Part shown: piece after piece, positions 44,378 to 53,221 of the stretch
How positions within the stretch are numbered: position 1 is the first letter of the stretch
Layout: each line of letters starts with the position of its first letter
Translations under genes and position numbers: made by a program
Notes under the pieces: generated by a model
What the model saw: only the letters and a program-made list of their open reading frames with translations
The model's database searches: none
Told to the model about the DNA's origin: nothing
Assembly (NCBI RefSeq): GCF_011927955.1
Contig: NZ_JAATJN010000001.1
Span: 434,001-498,000, forward strand
Direction: 5' to 3'
Origin: Brevibacterium marinum
GTDB taxonomy: Bacteria > Actinomycetota > Actinomycetes > Actinomycetales > Brevibacteriaceae
DNA length: 64,000 nt

Positions 44378-45067
44378 ATGGTGGAACCGAGAACAGCCTA
44401 CGCCGTCGTCGCCGGGAAGCTGCGACGACAGATCCTCGACGGGACGTTCAGTCCCGGATCCCGACTCCCCTCTGACGCCGAGCTCCGCGAGACACATGCC
44501 GTGGGCCAGTCGACGATTCGTGAGGCCTTGAGGACTCTGGCGAGCGAGCACCTGGTCAAGAGTGTGCGCGGAGTGAATGGCGGAACCTTCGTGACCACAC
44601 CCACTGTCGGACATCTGGGCTCTCAGCTCGAACTCGGCGTCACTCTGCTCGCTTCGACGGAGTCGATTTCCATCGACAACCTGATGGAGATCCGTCACAT
44701 CACCGAGGTGCCAGCGGCAGGCTATGCCGCCTCCCGCCGTTCCGATGACGACCTGGATAAGCTACGCAGCTCGGACCCGAGCCTGCACAGCGAGGAGTCG
44801 TCGTTCTCCAGCCACTCGACGTTCCATCAGCAGATCGTCGAGGCCGCGCACAATCCGCTGCTAGAGGTCGTGACCATTCCACTGTTCAATGCGCTCCAGA
44901 ACATTGTCGGGGAAGCGAATGCCGCAACCAACATCGGCACGAGTGTCAGCCATGACCACTCGGGGCTCTTCGACGCCATCACCCAGCGGAATTCCATGGC
45001 CGCGATGGCCCTGATGCGTCAGCATCTCGACACCGTCTCGGAGTACTACCGGAGCCTCGAGCTCTAA
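44378..45067 (+). CDS. GntR-family (FadR-type, FCD domain) regulator
   Basis: 229 residues. Winged helix: RRQILDGTFSPGSRLPSDAEL, in parts, with GQSTIREALRTLASEHLV. The FCD domain shows LMEIRHITEVPAAG, STFHQQIVEAAHNPLLE and HDHSGLFDAITQRNS with metal-type His/Asp. GGGAGG precedes ATG 44378. It lies among remnants of CoA-acid catabolism genes and downstream of the amidase operon, which it may control. Confidence 0.82.
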   Translation: MVEPRTAYAVVAGKLRRQILDGTFSPGSRLPSDAELRETHAVGQSTIREALRTLASEHLVKSVRGVNGGTFVTTPTVGHLGSQLELGVTLLASTESISIDNLMEIRHITEVPAAGYAASRRSDDDLDKLRSSDPSLHSEESSFSSHSTFHQQIVEAAHNPLLEVVTIPLFNALQNIVGEANAATNIGTSVSHDHSGLFDAITQRNSMAAMALMRQHLDTVSEYYRSLEL

Positions 45068-45087
45068 GTGTGTGCGACCGTGAGGCC

Positions 45088-45115
45088 GGCCCTGGTCGGG
45101 CACCCGACCAGGGCC
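45088..45115 (+). terminator. strong hairpin after the GntR gene
   Basis: GGCCCTGGTCGGG and CCCGACCAGGGCC are perfectly complementary around CA. The stem is GC-rich and lies 20 bp past the stop, as expected of a terminator, but no T-run follows. Confidence 0.65.
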
Positions 45116-45240
45116 TGGTCGGGGAGGACAGGGGCAAGGGCCAGGTTGATCGAGTCGAAGACACGATTGACCTGGGAGAAACGGGCGAAGCGCGAAGTCG
45201 ACGCTGGCTCCTGCGGGCAGCGGTTGGCCTGGCGAGCCGG

Positions 45241-45382
45241 TCACGTAGGCGAGCCTCCGAGCACCAAGTCATCACCGTCGGCGTCGAGGTCTGCGAAGAT
45301 CATCCCGCAGCTCGGTCCCATCGCCATATGGGAGAACGCGATGACGCGGATCCCGGCCAACGGCAGCACCGCCTCGTCGACG
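45241..45382 (-). pseudogene. N-terminal fragment of a CaiB/BaiF CoA-transferase
   Basis: The minus strand reads VDEAVLPLAGIRVIAFSHMA then MGPSCGMIFADLDADGDD, the typical beginning of a CaiB protein, but the frame stops soon after (LVLGGSPT). Only about 45 of roughly 400 residues remain. Confidence 0.7.
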
Positions 45383-45403
45383 GTGGACGATCTGCCATGA
45401 TCA

Positions 45404-45650
45404 CGCTTGGTGGGCCGCCGGCACCGCTGGGATCTGGGACAGGCTCGACGTGAGCTCGTGCCCGACGGCCGCGACGAGCGGTTCGCGAACCTCGGCGAGC
45501 GCTTCGACATCGACGCCGGTGGCCACGCCTTCGCAGTGCAGGAGGTGGACGAGGTTGGCATTGCCGATGGTGTCGGCCACCTCGATGCCGTGTGCGCCGG
45601 CGTCGACGAAGAGCCGCAGCACCTCGACGAGGTGGCCGGCATCCGGATCA
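45404..45650 (-). pseudogene. HMG-CoA-lyase-like fragment with internal deletion
   Basis: The minus strand reads LVEVLRLFVDAGAHGIEVAD then TIGNANLVHLLHCEGVATGV and DVEALAEVREPLVAAVGHEL. The first part matches the DTIG strand region of HMG-CoA lyases and the second their C-terminal end, with the intervening catalytic loop missing. It lies directly upstream, on the same strand, of the CaiB fragment, so both are remains of one former operon. Confidence 0.6.
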
Positions 45651-45714
45651 GCATCTGAACCGCCTCGGTGACGACCACAGCCCATTCGACGACACAGTCT
45701 GCGTCCGCGGCGGG

Positions 45715-48624
45715 TCACTGCCTCGACTGCCCGACGAGGTCATCGAGTGCTTCGAGGATGTGCCGATACGGCTTCCCGGTCGTCCGCGTCATCCCGATCT
45801 CACACGTCCTGTTCGTCGAGGCGTGAAGAGCAGCATCGATCGTTTCGACCTCGACCGCCTCGTCCTTCGTCGCCGAGGCGGTGAGTTCGGGATGGAGCAT
45901 GCCCCGGTCCCCCGCGAAGGCGCAACAGCCCCACGAATCCGGCACGTTGACCTCATCGGCGATGGATCCGGCGAGCGCGGTCAGGTCCTCATTGATGCCC
46001 AGTTGGGTCGACGAACATGTCGGGTGGAGGGTGATCGAGGGCAGACGGACATCGGCCGGGAGCATGCCTCGATCCTGCAGCGCAGGGAGCAGCGTCTGCT
46101 TGGCGAAGGCCACGGCATCGATGATCTCGAAATCCTCGCTTGCGTCGGACGCTGCAGTCTCACCGGCCGCCCCGGTCACCTCAGTCTCACCGGTCACGTC
46201 GCCGAGGAGAACGCGCAGTCCCTCTGTGCACGATGAGGCGTCGCAGACAACGGCGAGTCTGCCGCCGTCGGTGGCCTCCCACAGCTCTCTGCGGACGTAC
46301 TTCTGCATCGTGGCTGACCCCTCGGCCATTCCCTTCGACTTCCACGGGGTTCCGCAGCACAGGGACGGGATGCCCCGTGGAGTGCGCAGCGAGATTCCGG
46401 CTCGTTCGCACAGGCGCCGGAAGGCCCCGGCGACGCCGTCACCGCTGCCGCCTTCTTCGGGCCCGAACATCGTGTTCGTGCAGCTGGAGAACCACACGAC
46501 GTCCGGATCCGGCGCCGAGACCGCCACTCGCTTGGCACCCCCGGCCGGGAGATCCTCGGTGTAGCTCGGAACGGTCTCTTCACCCAGAAGGCTGCGGCCG
46601 ATGCCCGTGGCTGCCGCGGACAGTTTTGTGGGCATCGCCTTCGCCGAACTCAGCGCCACCGCTCCAGCGGAGCTGACCAGACCCCAGCTCTTGGCGGCAG
46701 CATTCCAACCAGCCTCTTCGACTCTGTTCGTGTTCTCCCGGCGCAGCCTGCGCACGAGGTCGCCGGTGTTGATGAAGACCGGGCATGCCGTCTGGCACAT
46801 CCCGTCGACGGCGCATGTGTCGATCCCGTCGTAGTCGTACTCAGCGCGGAGGGTCCTGGTCAGCTCCTCGTCTCCCGCCGCCTCGGCGCGGGCCATCTCC
46901 CGTCGCAGGACGATGCGTTCGCGCGGGGTCAGGGTGAGATCGCGACTGGGGCACACCGGTTCGCAGTATCCGCATTCGACGCACCGGTCGACTTCCTCCT
47001 CCGTCGTCGGGGTGGTCTTGAGGTCGCGCAGGTGCGCTCTCGGATCGTCGCTGAGCAGGACACCCGGATTGAGCAGGGACTGCGGATCGACGAGTTCCTT
47101 GACTCTCTTCATCACGGAATAGAGTTCGTCACCGACCTGCCTCCGGACGAATGGAGCCATGATCCTCCCCGTGCCGTGTTCGGCCTTGAGTGTTCCTCCT
47201 CGGGAGAGCACGAGGTCGACCATCGCCTCGGTGAATGCCTCATATCTGCCGAGGTCGAAGTCCGCATCGCCCCCGGTCCCGCTGCCGAATTCCTCGGTGA
47301 TCATGAAATGGATATTGCCGTCCTTCGCATGTCCGAAGATCACGGCGTCGGAGTAGCCGTATTCGTCGAACAGCTCGCTCAAGGCGGTGCAGGTCTCGCC
47401 GAGACGGTCGACCGGGACGGCGATGTCCTCGAGCAGCGCGGCGGTCCCCGAAGCACGATTGCCCGCGACCGCTGTGAACAGGCCCTTCCGTGTGTGCCAC
47501 AGGGCCGTTCTCCTTCGCGGATCAGTCGTCAGCTCAGCCGGCCGGCTCAATCGGAATTCCTTGAAGACCGGAAGCGCCCGGGTCACCGCCGTCTCCAGAT
47601 CGTCCTCCGTCTCCTCCTGGAATTCGACGAGCAGTGCGCAGTGCGAGTCCACATCGAGGTTGCGGATCTCCTCCGGGCATTTCTCGTCACGTTGGGCGAC
47701 CCGAAGGCTGGTGGCGTCGAGAAGTTCGACGGTGGCGGCGCCGGTGGCGATGATGTCCGGGAGCACCGAGGTGGCCGTGGGCAGATCGTCGAAGACGAGC
47801 AGTCCCGTCGAGGCGTGGGCCAGCAGCGGCACGGTGCGGAAGGTCGCCTCGGCGACGAAGGCGAGAGTCCCCTCGCTGCCGATGACCAGGTGCTCGAGGA
47901 TGCGCACCGGGTCGTCGTGGTCGAGGAAGGAGTTGAGGCCGTAGCCCATGGTGTTCTTGATGGCGTGGAGCTGGATGATTCGCTCGACCGCCTCGGCGTC
48001 GGCACGGATCTGTTCTCTGAGCTCGCGCAGTCCCGCGTGGAGGTCCGGTTCCGCTGCCTGCAGGCGCTCATCGGCATCGGGCGCCGAGGTGTCGAGAACG
48101 GTTCCGCTGGGGAGGACGAGGACTGCCGAGTCGAGAGTCCGATAGGTGTTTACTTCGATCCCACAGGCCATTCCCGAAGAGTTGTTGGCCACGACCCCGC
48201 CGATGGTGCAGGCAACCTCACTGGCCGGGTCCGGGCCCAGTTTCCGTCCGTGTCTGAGCAGTCGCGCATTCACCGCCCTGACCACGGCCCCGGGCCCGCA
48301 ACGGACCCGGGCACCGTCGTCGACCACGTCGATGTCCCTGAAATGCCTTCTCGTGTCCACGAGCACCGCATCCGATACGGACTGCCCCGACAGGCTGGTC
48401 CCACCGGATCGGAAAGTCAGCGGCACACCGGACTTTCGTGATGCAGCGAACAGTGCCGCAATCTCGCCCCGGGTCCTCGGCTTCACCACGGCCTGCGGAG
48501 TCAGCAGGTAGTGGGAAGCATCATGCGCGGCTGCCAGACGGTCGCTCGCGCGGGCACCGACCTCGTCGACGGCGGATCGCAGATGCTCGATGAGCCCGGT
48601 GTCGACAGTGGAAAGCAGGGACAC
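45715..48624 (-). CDS. FAD-linked oxidase with Fe-S and CCG domains (D-lactate/glycolate-oxidase-like)
   Basis: A 969-residue multidomain dehydrogenase. It has an FAD-binding domain (VPLTFRSGGTSLSGQSVSDA), an oxidase C-domain (HGTGRIMAPF), a 4Fe-4S motif CVECGYCEPVCPSRD, a second motif CAVDGMCQTACPV in which the second Cys is Asp, and two CCG blocks (SLCCGTPWKSKGM, WGCCAFAGDRGM). It starts at GTG 48624 with a very strong AGGAGG, 11 bp after the GMC stop. It probably oxidises a 2-hydroxy acid and passes electrons to the membrane; the substrate may come from the GMC enzyme. Confidence 0.83.
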   Translation of the reverse strand: MSLLSTVDTGLIEHLRSAVDEVGARASDRLAAAHDASHYLLTPQAVVKPRTRGEIAALFAASRKSGVPLTFRSGGTSLSGQSVSDAVLVDTRRHFRDIDVVDDGARVRCGPGAVVRAVNARLLRHGRKLGPDPASEVACTIGGVVANNSSGMACGIEVNTYRTLDSAVLVLPSGTVLDTSAPDADERLQAAEPDLHAGLRELREQIRADAEAVERIIQLHAIKNTMGYGLNSFLDHDDPVRILEHLVIGSEGTLAFVAEATFRTVPLLAHASTGLLVFDDLPTATSVLPDIIATGAATVELLDATSLRVAQRDEKCPEEIRNLDVDSHCALLVEFQEETEDDLETAVTRALPVFKEFRLSRPAELTTDPRRRTALWHTRKGLFTAVAGNRASGTAALLEDIAVPVDRLGETCTALSELFDEYGYSDAVIFGHAKDGNIHFMITEEFGSGTGGDADFDLGRYEAFTEAMVDLVLSRGGTLKAEHGTGRIMAPFVRRQVGDELYSVMKRVKELVDPQSLLNPGVLLSDDPRAHLRDLKTTPTTEEEVDRCVECGYCEPVCPSRDLTLTPRERIVLRREMARAEAAGDEELTRTLRAEYDYDGIDTCAVDGMCQTACPVFINTGDLVRRLRRENTNRVEEAGWNAAAKSWGLVSSAGAVALSSAKAMPTKLSAAATGIGRSLLGEETVPSYTEDLPAGGAKRVAVSAPDPDVVWFSSCTNTMFGPEEGGSGDGVAGAFRRLCERAGISLRTPRGIPSLCCGTPWKSKGMAEGSATMQKYVRRELWEATDGGRLAVVCDASSCTEGLRVLLGDVTGETEVTGAAGETAASDASEDFEIIDAVAFAKQTLLPALQDRGMLPADVRLPSITLHPTCSSTQLGINEDLTALAGSIADEVNVPDSWGCCAFAGDRGMLHPELTASATKDEAVEVETIDAALHASTNRTCEIGMTRTTGKPYRHILEALDDLVGQSRQ

Positions 48625-48634
48625 GTGATACCTC

Positions 48635-50239
48635 CTAGAGCTGCTGGGTGCGCAGCTGCTCGGCGATGTAGTCAGCTTGTCGGATGGCCAGGGCGACGAT
48701 GGTCAGGGTCGGGTTCGCCGCTGCGCTGGATGTGAAGACCGATCCATCGGAGATGAACAGGTTCTTCATATCGTGTGCACGACCCCATTTGTCGACTACA
48801 CCGTCTTCGGGCCGCTCACTCATTCTGGCAGTGCCGAGATTGTGTGTCGACGGATAGGGCGGTGTCCGATGTGAGGTCTGTGCTCCGACCGCCCGGAAGA
48901 CGCTCTCCCCTGCTGAATAGGCGTGTTCGCGCATGGCGAGGTCGTTGACGTGATCGTTGTAGTGGACGTTCGGCACCGGCAGGCCGTGCTGATCCTTGAC
49001 CGTGGTGTTGAGCGTGATCCGGTTGGATTCCTGAGGCAGGTCCTCGCCTACGATCCACATGCCGGCCGTGTTGAGGTAGCGATCCAGGAGGGCGGCAAAG
49101 TCAGGGCCCCACGCCCCGGGATCGACGAACGCCGACATGAAGGCCGGGCCCAAGGCAATGGTCTCCATGTAGTAGCCGCCGGAGAATCCTCGATCGGGGT
49201 CATGGATCGACTCGTCGGCGATGACGCCGGCCATGGTCTCACCGCGATACATGCGCACGGGCTTGTCGAAGTGCCCCCACACGGTCCCGGTGAGGTGACG
49301 CATGTAGTTGCGACCCACCTGGCCCGAGGAATTGGCGAGACCATCGGGGAAGCTCGGTGTCGCCGACAGGAGCAGCAGTCGAGGTGTTTCTATCGAGTTG
49401 CCGGCCACACAGACCAGCTTGGCGGCCTGACGCTGCAGGTTACCCTCCCCGTCGAGGTAGAGGACTGCATCGGCATTGCCCTGAGAGTCGTGGGTGATCT
49501 GCACGGCCTGAGAATCGGGCCGAAGGTCGAGCAGCCCCGTCTCTTCTGCTCGCGGAATCTCTCGGACCAGGGTCGACCATTTGGACTTGTTCTTATCCCC
49601 TTGGAAGTTGAATCCGTCCTGGATGGAGGCCGGTCGGCCGTCGTACTCTTCGGCGTTGGTGGCGTACGGTCCGGTGGCGTAGTAGCGGTATCCGACTTCT
49701 TCGGCACCATTGGCGAAGACCTTGTAATTGTTGTTCGCCGGCAGTGGCGGACGCCCGTGGACGTGGGTCGAACCCATCGACTTCTCCGCCCGGTCGTAGT
49801 ACGGGGCCAGCTCGTCGAGGGTGATCGGCCAGTCGAGGAGATTGGCCTCTTCGATGCGCCCATAGGCGCTGCGTGTCCGGAACTCATGGTTCTTGAATCG
49901 CGGGGTGGCTCCCGACCAGTGTGTCGTCGTTCCGCCCACCGCTTTGACGATCCACGCCGGCAGGTTGGGGAAGTCTCTCGAGATTCTCCATGAACCGGTC
50001 GTCGTCCGCGGATCGAGCCAGGCCATCTGGTTGAAGGCTTCCCACTCGTTGTTGACGTAGTCGTCATGGCCCAAGTAGGGACCTGCCTCGAGGACGACGA
50101 CCGGGATGCCCTTTGCGGTCAGCTCGTGGGCGAGTGTGCCGCCTCCGGCACCCGATCCGATGATGACGACCGCTTCTTCGTTCTCGTCGATGCTGTAGTC
50201 GGTGACGCTGCCACCGGATGCTGGTTTGTCTGCCATCAT
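48635..50239 (-). CDS. GMC oxidoreductase (gluconate 2-dehydrogenase large-subunit-like)
   Basis: A 534-residue flavoprotein. It has the FAD motif VVIIGSGAGGGTLAHELTAK, GGTTTHWSGATPRF, the GMC signature around CVAGNSIETPRLLLLSAT and the C-terminal catalytic His region PSTHNLGTARMS, then SAAANPTLTIVALAIRQADY. ATG 50239 overlaps the stop of the subunit-3-like gene (ATGA), so the two are coupled as in gluconate/fructose dehydrogenases. No cytochrome subunit is present. A decayed second copy is at 34130-34605. Confidence 0.87.
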   Translation of the reverse strand: MMADKPASGGSVTDYSIDENEEAVVIIGSGAGGGTLAHELTAKGIPVVVLEAGPYLGHDDYVNNEWEAFNQMAWLDPRTTTGSWRISRDFPNLPAWIVKAVGGTTTHWSGATPRFKNHEFRTRSAYGRIEEANLLDWPITLDELAPYYDRAEKSMGSTHVHGRPPLPANNNYKVFANGAEEVGYRYYATGPYATNAEEYDGRPASIQDGFNFQGDKNKSKWSTLVREIPRAEETGLLDLRPDSQAVQITHDSQGNADAVLYLDGEGNLQRQAAKLVCVAGNSIETPRLLLLSATPSFPDGLANSSGQVGRNYMRHLTGTVWGHFDKPVRMYRGETMAGVIADESIHDPDRGFSGGYYMETIALGPAFMSAFVDPGAWGPDFAALLDRYLNTAGMWIVGEDLPQESNRITLNTTVKDQHGLPVPNVHYNDHVNDLAMREHAYSAGESVFRAVGAQTSHRTPPYPSTHNLGTARMSERPEDGVVDKWGRAHDMKNLFISDGSVFTSSAAANPTLTIVALAIRQADYIAEQLRTQQL

Positions 50240-50811
50240 TTCTTCACCTTGCCCATGTCAGCCTGCTCAGCCGTCGGTTGATTCGTCGATTCGTCTGCCA
50301 CGTTGACCGGCTGCGGGCTCACTTGCGCACCCGCGCCGAGTTCCGGCAGGCTTTCGCCTTCCGGATAGAGGATCCGTGGTTCCGGCAGCCAATCGAGATC
50401 GTTGAAGCCTCGGTCGACGTAGCCGCCCTGATCGAACGAGGGACCTTCATATCCCAAGATCTCCCATACCTCGGCGTCGTCGTACAGATTGAGGACCGCA
50501 GTGCGACGGACGAATCCGAAGAATTCTGTGCCTTCGACCCTCCGCAGCACTCGCAGAGCCGAGTCATCATCGAGGGAGCAGAAGCTGCCCTCGGAGAGCT
50601 GGTCGAGTGACTGCAGTCCTTGGATGAGTGCGACCCGGAACCAGGTCTCGGTGTCGGCTTCGACGAGGATCTTGTCGGCGGTGCGCTCGTAGGGCGCGTC
50701 GGGAAAATTCTCGTGCGGGAATGCCACTCGCAGGACTCTGACGAGTGTTCGCCTGGCTTCGTCGGTCATCTCCATCGCGTTCAACGACGGAAATTTGGCA
50801 GGGAATGCCAT
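50236..50811 (-). CDS. gluconate 2-dehydrogenase subunit 3-family protein
   Basis: 191 residues from ATG 50811, which has AAAGGAG upstream. The central part (TLVRVLRVAFPHENFPDAPY, FRVALIQGLQSLDQLS, VRRTAVLNLYDDAEVWEILG and GYEGPSFDQGGYVDRGFNDL) matches the small subunit of GMC-type dehydrogenases. I see no twin-arginine signal, unlike periplasmic relatives, so the complex may act in the cytoplasm. It leads the three-gene operon and is divergent from the IclR gene. Confidence 0.8.
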   Translation of the reverse strand: MAFPAKFPSLNAMEMTDEARRTLVRVLRVAFPHENFPDAPYERTADKILVEADTETWFRVALIQGLQSLDQLSEGSFCSLDDDSALRVLRRVEGTEFFGFVRRTAVLNLYDDAEVWEILGYEGPSFDQGGYVDRGFNDLDWLPEPRILYPEGESLPELGAGAQVSPQPVNVADESTNQPTAEQADMGKVKK

Positions 50812-50872
50812 GTGGTGCTCCTTTGCTCCTCTACTGTCCACCCGGTGGTCCCGGGCAACATTGCCGAACCGG

Positions 50873-50891
50873 TCACAGACAAACTATGTGA
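50873..50891. promoter_or_regulatory. inverted repeat TCACA-N9-TGTGA, candidate IclR operator
   Basis: The repeat lies in the divergent gap between the dehydrogenase operon and the IclR gene, within GGTCACA...TGTGAAC. Position is the main support. Confidence 0.35.
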
Positions 50892-50947
50892 ACTGGACCA
50901 CTGCCCACTATCCTTATTCTCACGAGACGATAAACAAGGGAGAGCGA

Positions 50948-51706
50948 TTGTCGAACAGTGCCGTCATCAACCGGGTCTTCTCCGTGCTCGAGGCGGTGTC
51001 GGCTTCAGGCAGCGCTTCGGCGAAGACCGTAGCCGACCGTCTGGAGATCCCTCTCCCCACGGTCTATCGTCTGCTCCACGAACTCGAGGACAGCAACTAC
51101 CTCGTCTATCTCCAGGACGACAAGTGCTTCGAACTCGGCCCCAAGTGCTTCGAACTCGGACTTTCGTTCCAGCAGCGCCTCGTCGCTCCTCAACCCATCC
51201 GCCAGATCACCGATGAGCTTCATCGCACTCTCGGCACAGCTGCCTACTTCGCGATCTATCGTGGCTCTGACATTCTGCTGACCTACTCTTCCGACTGCGA
51301 GAAGCATCCCAGGCTCCGCCCCTTGCGCTTCGGTTTCAACGAGGCCGCTCATGCCACTGCCTTCGGTAAGATCCTGCTCTCGGCCATGCCCGAGCCGCAG
51401 CGGGCCGAATACCTCGACGCCCGGGGAATGCCGGTGCTCACTCCGCATACCATCGTGCGCCGAGACCTACTCGACAACCACCTGGAACAAGTCGCCACCC
51501 GGGGCATCGCCTGGGAGCACGACGAGTTCCTGCCGCGGCAGACCTGTGCTGCGGTTCCCGTTCGCGATGGCACCGGCATGCAGGTCGGAGCGATTGCTGT
51601 GAGCACCCCTTCGAGCAAGGCGACCGGGCGCACGAAAGTCCTCGAGTCGAAGCTGCGTGAACACGCCGGCTTGTGCTCGAGATACCTGCGTAGCGGGGCC
51701 CGCTGA
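50948..51706 (+). CDS. IclR-family regulator
   Basis: 252 residues from TTG 50948, chosen because AAGGGAG lies just upstream and the helix-turn-helix starts at once (NSAVINRVFSVLEAVSASGS, then EIPLPTVYRLLHELEDSNYL). The effector domain shows FNEAAHATAFGKILLSAMPE and RGIAWEHDEFLPRQTCAAVP. A longer frame to 50795 would overlap the divergent gene. It probably controls the dehydrogenase operon and perhaps the SDR downstream. Confidence 0.83.
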   Translation: MSNSAVINRVFSVLEAVSASGSASAKTVADRLEIPLPTVYRLLHELEDSNYLVYLQDDKCFELGPKCFELGLSFQQRLVAPQPIRQITDELHRTLGTAAYFAIYRGSDILLTYSSDCEKHPRLRPLRFGFNEAAHATAFGKILLSAMPEPQRAEYLDARGMPVLTPHTIVRRDLLDNHLEQVATRGIAWEHDEFLPRQTCAAVPVRDGTGMQVGAIAVSTPSSKATGRTKVLESKLREHAGLCSRYLRSGAR

Positions 51707-51836
51707 TCACTCATGCCCGAAGCGGGCTTCGCTCGAACAAGTTTCTCGTCACATGAGAAGGACCGTATTCTCCCGAGCTGATTCGCGCACAGACTGATCG
51801 TGCTCACTCAAGGACGAGACACGAAGGAGTACAACC

Positions 51837-52622
51837 ATGAGCACGACCACCAGCGTCGCTGTCGTCACTGGATCAGCACGGGGAATCGGGCAGGGCATCG
51901 CGCAGCGCCTCGGAGCCGACGGCCACCACGTCATCGTGGCCGATCTGCCGACCATGCAGGAGGGAGTACAGGAGACGGTATCGACCATCGAAGCTGCCGG
52001 CGGCAAGGCAACGGGTGCCGAGGTCGACGTCACCGATCAGGCCTCGATCGAAGCCCTCGTGGCCACCGCGGTGGAGGTCGGCGGTAAGCTCGACGTCTTC
52101 GTGGCCAATGCCGGCATCGCCCAGGTCGAACCCCTGATCGACTACTCCAAAGAGGATTTCGAGAAGATCCTCAACGTCAACATCACCGGCGTCTTCCTGT
52201 CCTACCAGGCCGCTGCCAAGCAGATGATCGAACAGGGCAACGGCGGAAAGATCATCGGCGCGGCGTCGATCGTCGCCTTCCGCCCGTTCGCGCTGCTCTC
52301 TCCCTATTCGGCCACCAAATGGGCAGTACGCGGACTCACGCAGGGCGCTGCCATGGAATGGGCCAAACACGGCATCACCGTCAATGCCTATGGACCGGGA
52401 ATCGTCGGAACCTCGATGTGGGACCTCATCGATGAGAAGCTCGGAGAACAGGAGGGACTGGCCAAGGGAGAGGCGATCAAGAAGTACGCAGGAGACATCC
52501 TCCTCGGACGAGTGTCGGTCCCCGAGGACGTGGCGAACATCGTCTCGTTCCTGTCCAGCGAAGACTCGGACTACATCACCGGTCAGACCATGCTCGTCGA
52601 CGGCGGCATGCAGTTCTCCTGA
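51837..52622 (+). CDS. short-chain dehydrogenase (diacetyl/acetoin-reductase-like)
   Basis: A 261-residue SDR: cofactor motif [21 protein letters not shown] motif VANAGIAQ, catalytic Ser in GAASIVAF, Tyr/Lys in [10 protein letters not shown], and the end [17 protein letters not shown]. The central [15 protein letters not shown] resembles meso-butanediol/diacetyl reductases. It lies downstream of the IclR gene and is followed by a small monooxygenase gene. Confidence 0.82.
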   Translation: MSTTTSVAVVTGSARGIGQGIAQRLGADGHHVIVADLPTMQEGVQETVSTIEAAGGKATGAEVDVTDQASIEALVATAVEVGGKLDVFVANAGIAQVEPLIDYSKEDFEKILNVNITGVFLSYQAAAKQMIEQGNGGKIIGAASIVAFRPFALLSPYSATKWAVRGLTQGAAMEWAKHGITVNAYGPGIVGTSMWDLIDEKLGEQEGLAKGEAIKKYAGDILLGRVSVPEDVANIVSFLSSEDSDYITGQTMLVDGGMQFS

Positions 52623-52710
52623 AGCAGACAACCGTCGGGGAAGACACCGATGGTCGACACAGCCACCAGCAGAAGCAATCAAGCGTCGCAACAGACAAGA
52701 AAGGATCGCT

Positions 52711-53040
52711 ATGATATTCATCGTCGTCAAATTCCAGGTCAAGCCCGAGCAGGCCGAGGCGTGGCCGCAGATCACCAAGGAATTCACCGAGGCGACCCGT
52801 GCCGAACCGGGCAACAAATGGTTCGACTGGTCACGCAGCCTCGACGATCCCAACCAGTACGTCCTTGTCGAGGCATTCGACGACGACGCCGCCGAAGCGC
52901 ATGTGAAGTCCGATCATTTCCAGAAGGCGACAGCCGACGGCGGCCCCATGAACAGCGCGCTGGCTTCGACCCCGAAGATCATCTCTCGTCAGATCGACGG
53001 CGAGGGCTGGGATGAGATGGGGGAGCTCCAGGTGGACTGA
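52711..53040 (+). CDS. antibiotic-biosynthesis-monooxygenase (ABM) domain protein
   Basis: 109 residues from ATG 52711 with AAAGGA upstream. It is a dimeric ferredoxin-like fold protein: FIVVKFQVKPEQAEAWPQIT, then NKWFDWSRSLDDPNQYVLVE and HVKSDHFQKA, typical of putative quinol monooxygenases of the YgiN type. It is probably co-transcribed with the SDR; a terminator follows. Confidence 0.8.
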   Translation: MIFIVVKFQVKPEQAEAWPQITKEFTEATRAEPGNKWFDWSRSLDDPNQYVLVEAFDDDAAEAHVKSDHFQKATADGGPMNSALASTPKIISRQIDGEGWDEMGELQVD

Positions 53041-53069
53041 TGTCCGACCTGTGACCCCGTTCCATCCGA

Positions 53070-53104
53070 AAGCGGACCCTTCGAACATGTCGAGGGGTCC
53101 GCTT
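53070..53104 (+). terminator. hairpin terminator after the ABM gene
   Basis: AAGCGGACCCTTCGA pairs with TCGAGGGGTCCGCTT (one G-U) around a 5-nt loop, 30 bp past the stop. Confidence 0.7.
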
Positions 53105-53221
53105 CGCAGCCTCAGGGAATTGCGGCAGCCACAACCGTGAGATTCTCAGGCAACAGATTGTAGGTCTGTGGCTCGAAATTCAACACTATTCTCCCTCGAA
53201 TTCGCTGCTTCTCGGCGGCGA

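Noticed and set aside
46790..46840. Loss of a cluster Cys in the second Fe-S motif (CAVDGMCQTACP)
   Set aside because: Asp at this place appears to be usual for this actinobacterial type of oxidase, so I did not count it as a damaging mutation.
47032..48441. A 469-codon plus-strand frame
   Set aside because: Antisense to the FAD/Fe-S oxidase, which has clear domains; the plus-strand product has none.
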